From: Anaeromyces robustus | Lineage: Eukaryota > Neocallimastigomycota > Neocallimastigomycetes > Neocallimastigales > Neocallimastigaceae | NCBI GenBank assembly: GCA_002104895.1 | Contig: MCFG01000276.1 | Location: 79,001 to 93,418, forward strand | DNA: 14,418 nt | Reading direction: 5' to 3' | In this document: piece after piece, positions 11,680 through 14,418 of the stretch | Layout: each line of letters begins with the position of its first letter | How positions within the stretch are numbered: position 1 is the stretch's first letter | Position numbers and translations under genes: made by a program | The notes under the pieces: model-generated | Told to the model about the DNA's origin: nothing | What the model saw: the letters and a program-made list of their open reading frames with translations, nothing else | Database searches by the model: none

Positions 11680-12325
11680 TAGATATGATAGAAAAATTTT
11701 GTAATTTTTATTTTTTTACTTTATAGTTTTTTTTTTTTTTTTTTATTACTTTATTAAATTATTGTAATTTTATTTTTTTATTTGATTATATATTTATTAT
11801 AATTTTCATATTTATTATTTAACTACTTGAAAATAAACGATTAAACAATTATTTATTTTTTAATTTATCTATTTATTTATTAATTATTTTATTTGCTTAT
11901 AATTAATGAAAAAAAAAAAAATTCTATATATATTAAAAAAATAATATTTTATTCATAATATTCGTTTATTTATTTATTCATACTTACTTTCTTTTCTTTA
12001 TAATTATTTATTTATAATGATATAACAATAAAATAATTTAATTTAATATATTTATTCTATTTTTATATTAAGAAATGATAAAAAAAGAAAAAAAAAAAAA
12101 GAAATACAAAAATATATAAAAATATATGTGTTATAGAATAAATAAAGAAATAATTAAATTTTATTTATTCTTATACATATATTTAAATATTCATCTTTAA
12201 TTATCTATAATTTGGTAATTTGTTAATGATGATAAAAAAAAAGTGATGTGTGAAAAAAAGATAAAAAAAAAGAAAAAAAAAAATGAAATGAATAGTATTA
12301 TAGTATTATATTATTATTGCTCCAC

Positions 12326-12362
12326 ATACCCATTAAAATTATATTATAATTTTGATGGGTAT
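12326..12362. repeat. Near-perfect 18-bp inverted repeat just after the acyl-CoA synthetase stop
   Basis: ATACCCATTAAAATTATA (12326-12343) is followed, after one base, by TATAATTTTGATGGGTAT (12345-12362). As plus-strand RNA the only odd position is a G-U wobble; as minus-strand RNA it is a C-A mismatch. It begins 8 bases downstream of the reverse-strand stop codon, so it lies in that gene's 3' UTR. Confidence 0.75.
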
Positions 12363-12370
12363 CTTAACCT

Positions 12371-13319
12371 TTATAACATACATCGAACAACTTCTTTTTT
12401 GTTAATTTTTCCTAAGGTGTTTCTTGGAACTTCATCTACACGTTGAATAACTCTTGGTAATTTGTATTTAGCAATACGTGGCTTTAAAAATTCTTGGACT
12501 TCTGTTAATGATAAATCTTTATTTCCATTTCTAGAAACATACATTAAACCAATAAGTTCTCCCCATTCATTTGGATCTGGAAGTCCAACGACTGCACAAT
12601 CTTCAATGTCTGGATGTTCTAGTAATTCACGTTCAATTTCAAGAGCAGAAATTTTGTAACCTCCTGATTTGATAATGTCAGCACTAGCTCTTCCTAAAAT
12701 ACGATATATTTTAGATGAAGTAATAACAGCAATATCACCTGTCATAAACCTTTATAATTAATAAGTAATTATTGTCATTATTATTATTACATAATACATG
12801 TTAAATTTAATTTTTTGAAATAAAAAAGAAAAACAAAAAAATAGAATATTTAAAATGTTTTACCATCCATCTTCATCGAATGATTTAAGAGTTTGTTCTT
12901 CACGGTTGAAATATCTGATTAATTAATAAATAAATATTATTAAGATAAAAATATTCTAATTAATTTCTATATTTATATTTATATTTATATTTATATTTAT
13001 ATTTATATTTATATATTTACTCTTTGAATACACTAGGACTTTTTATTCTAATTTCTCCTGGTGTCTCTGGCATATTAGAAACATCTTTACCAGTATCAGG
13101 ATCCACTAATCTAACTTGAACGTTTGGGAATGGAACACCAACTGATCCCTTTTTATTTAGTAAAAAAGAAAATAAAAAAAAAAAAAAAAAAAAAAAAAAG
13201 ATGAATAATTAATAATTAATATAATATTTATAATAAAACAGTAGAAATAGATAATTACTGGAATTCTTGGACCATTGTATGGGTTGCCAATAGCCATACC
13301 AATTTCAGTCATTCCATAT
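12371..13319 (-). CDS. Acyl-CoA synthetase, ACSF3/malonyl-CoA-synthetase-like, C-terminal exons (5' part outside window)
   Basis: AMP-forming enzyme that activates a carboxylic acid through an acyl-adenylate and transfers it to CoA. Exons on the reverse strand are 13319-13259, 13148-13021, 12914-12864 and 12749-12371, all GT-AG, giving about 205 residues. Visible motifs in order: RYGMTEIGMA, the conserved A5 motif of adenylate-forming enzymes; GSVGVPFPNVQVRLV; GEIRIKSPSVFKEYFN; DEDGWFMTGD; GRASADIIKSGGYK with the hinge; ALEIE; and near the C-terminus PRNTLGKINKKE with the catalytic Lys. GMTEIGMA, DIIKSGGYK and the PRN..GKI.KK ending most resemble ACSF3 and malonyl-CoA synthetases. Substrate cannot be read from this part, because the N-terminal ATP-binding and acid-binding regions are missing. 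The upstream intron starts at 13320 and leaves the window. The C-terminus (VVRCML) is neither a peroxisomal nor a prenylation signal. Confidence 0.9.
12967..13014. repeat. (ATTTAT)n hexanucleotide repeat in acyl-CoA synthetase intron
   Basis: About eight six-base units within the intron 12915-13020, starting a few bases from its donor on the reverse strand. Confidence 0.9.
13174..13199. repeat. A26 homopolymer (T26 on the coding strand) in acyl-CoA synthetase intron
   Basis: On the reverse strand this is a long T run 24-49 bases upstream of the acceptor of the exon 13148-13021. It may serve as an extended polypyrimidine tract. Confidence 0.8.
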
Positions 13320-13477
13320 CTAATATTTTAACAAATAGTATAATTAAAAAAAAAAAAAATAATAATCAATTAATTATTAAACTAATTATATAGTGTGTTA
13401 TTTATAAATTTTTTTTTATAACTTTAAATAAAAAATTAATATATATGAAATACTAGATTAATTCTTTACTACTATTA

Positions 13478-14418
<941 letters not shown>

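Larger units (their letters stand above)
10846..12325. other. Intergenic spacer between hydrolase and acyl-CoA synthetase genes, no gene seen
   Basis: About 1.5 kb of A/T-rich DNA with T runs near 11540-11558 and 11728-11744. It should contain the promoter of the reverse-strand hydrolase gene, whose ATG at 10845 is preceded by AAATACAAA. I find no exon-like segment, tRNA or conserved RNA beyond the hairpin at 11638. Confidence 0.7.

Noticed and set aside
12243-12659. Plus-strand open frames at 12243-12446 and 12462-12659
   Set aside because: They are antisense to, or straddle the end of, the clearly conserved acyl-CoA synthetase exon and show no family features.

Overview
The window is nuclear DNA from an extremely AT-rich, intron-rich eukaryote. 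Most likely it is an anaerobic gut fungus (Neocallimastigomycota). The signs are near-total A/T between genes, long (AAT)n and (AAAT)n tracts between and inside genes, many short GT-AG introns, fungal-type gene content and an early-fungal-like ribosomal protein eS24. The placement is inferred from composition and style, not from a search; another early-diverging fungus or an amoeba remains possible. All four gene models end in TAA and are consistent with the standard code.

Layout. 1-3509 (+): a RasGEF (CDC25-type Ras guanine-nucleotide exchange factor) with 12 exons, open at the left edge. 3510-4550: AT-rich spacer with hairpins and two microsatellites. 4668-5347 (+): small-subunit ribosomal protein eS24 (RPS24), 3 exons, with an intron directly after the ATG. 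5348-6105: spacer with no gene. 6106-6590: tandemly duplicated units with long T runs and a decamer array. 6698-7886 (+): decayed C-terminal end of a non-LTR (LINE) retrotransposon. 7887-8939: spacer with a 59-nt hairpin and a perfect (TAAA)45 tract. 8940-10845 (-): a complete 7-exon gene for a 231-residue metallo-beta-lactamase-fold hydrolase of the UPF0173/UlaG-like type. 10846-12370: spacer with two hairpins. 12371 to beyond the right edge (-): C-terminal exons of an ACSF3/malonyl-CoA-synthetase-like acyl-CoA synthetase. Its next upstream intron holds about 940 bases of (AAT)n and runs off the window.

The genes do not form a pathway: Ras signalling, translation, a probably bacterial-type hydrolase and acyl-CoA activation. 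The most interesting signal is in the RasGEF. Its N-domain coding sequence meets a stop with no usable GT donor at the exon end, but an exact U12-type donor (ATATCCTTT) at 1269 and an AC acceptor ending at 1373 restore frame, phase and the domain. This is a candidate AT-AC minor-spliceosome intron. With it, the 12 exons sum to 2,346 coding bases, a multiple of three, giving 781 residues. A second point of interest in the same gene is a pair of in-frame acceptors that would include or skip a 27-residue hydrophobic insert.
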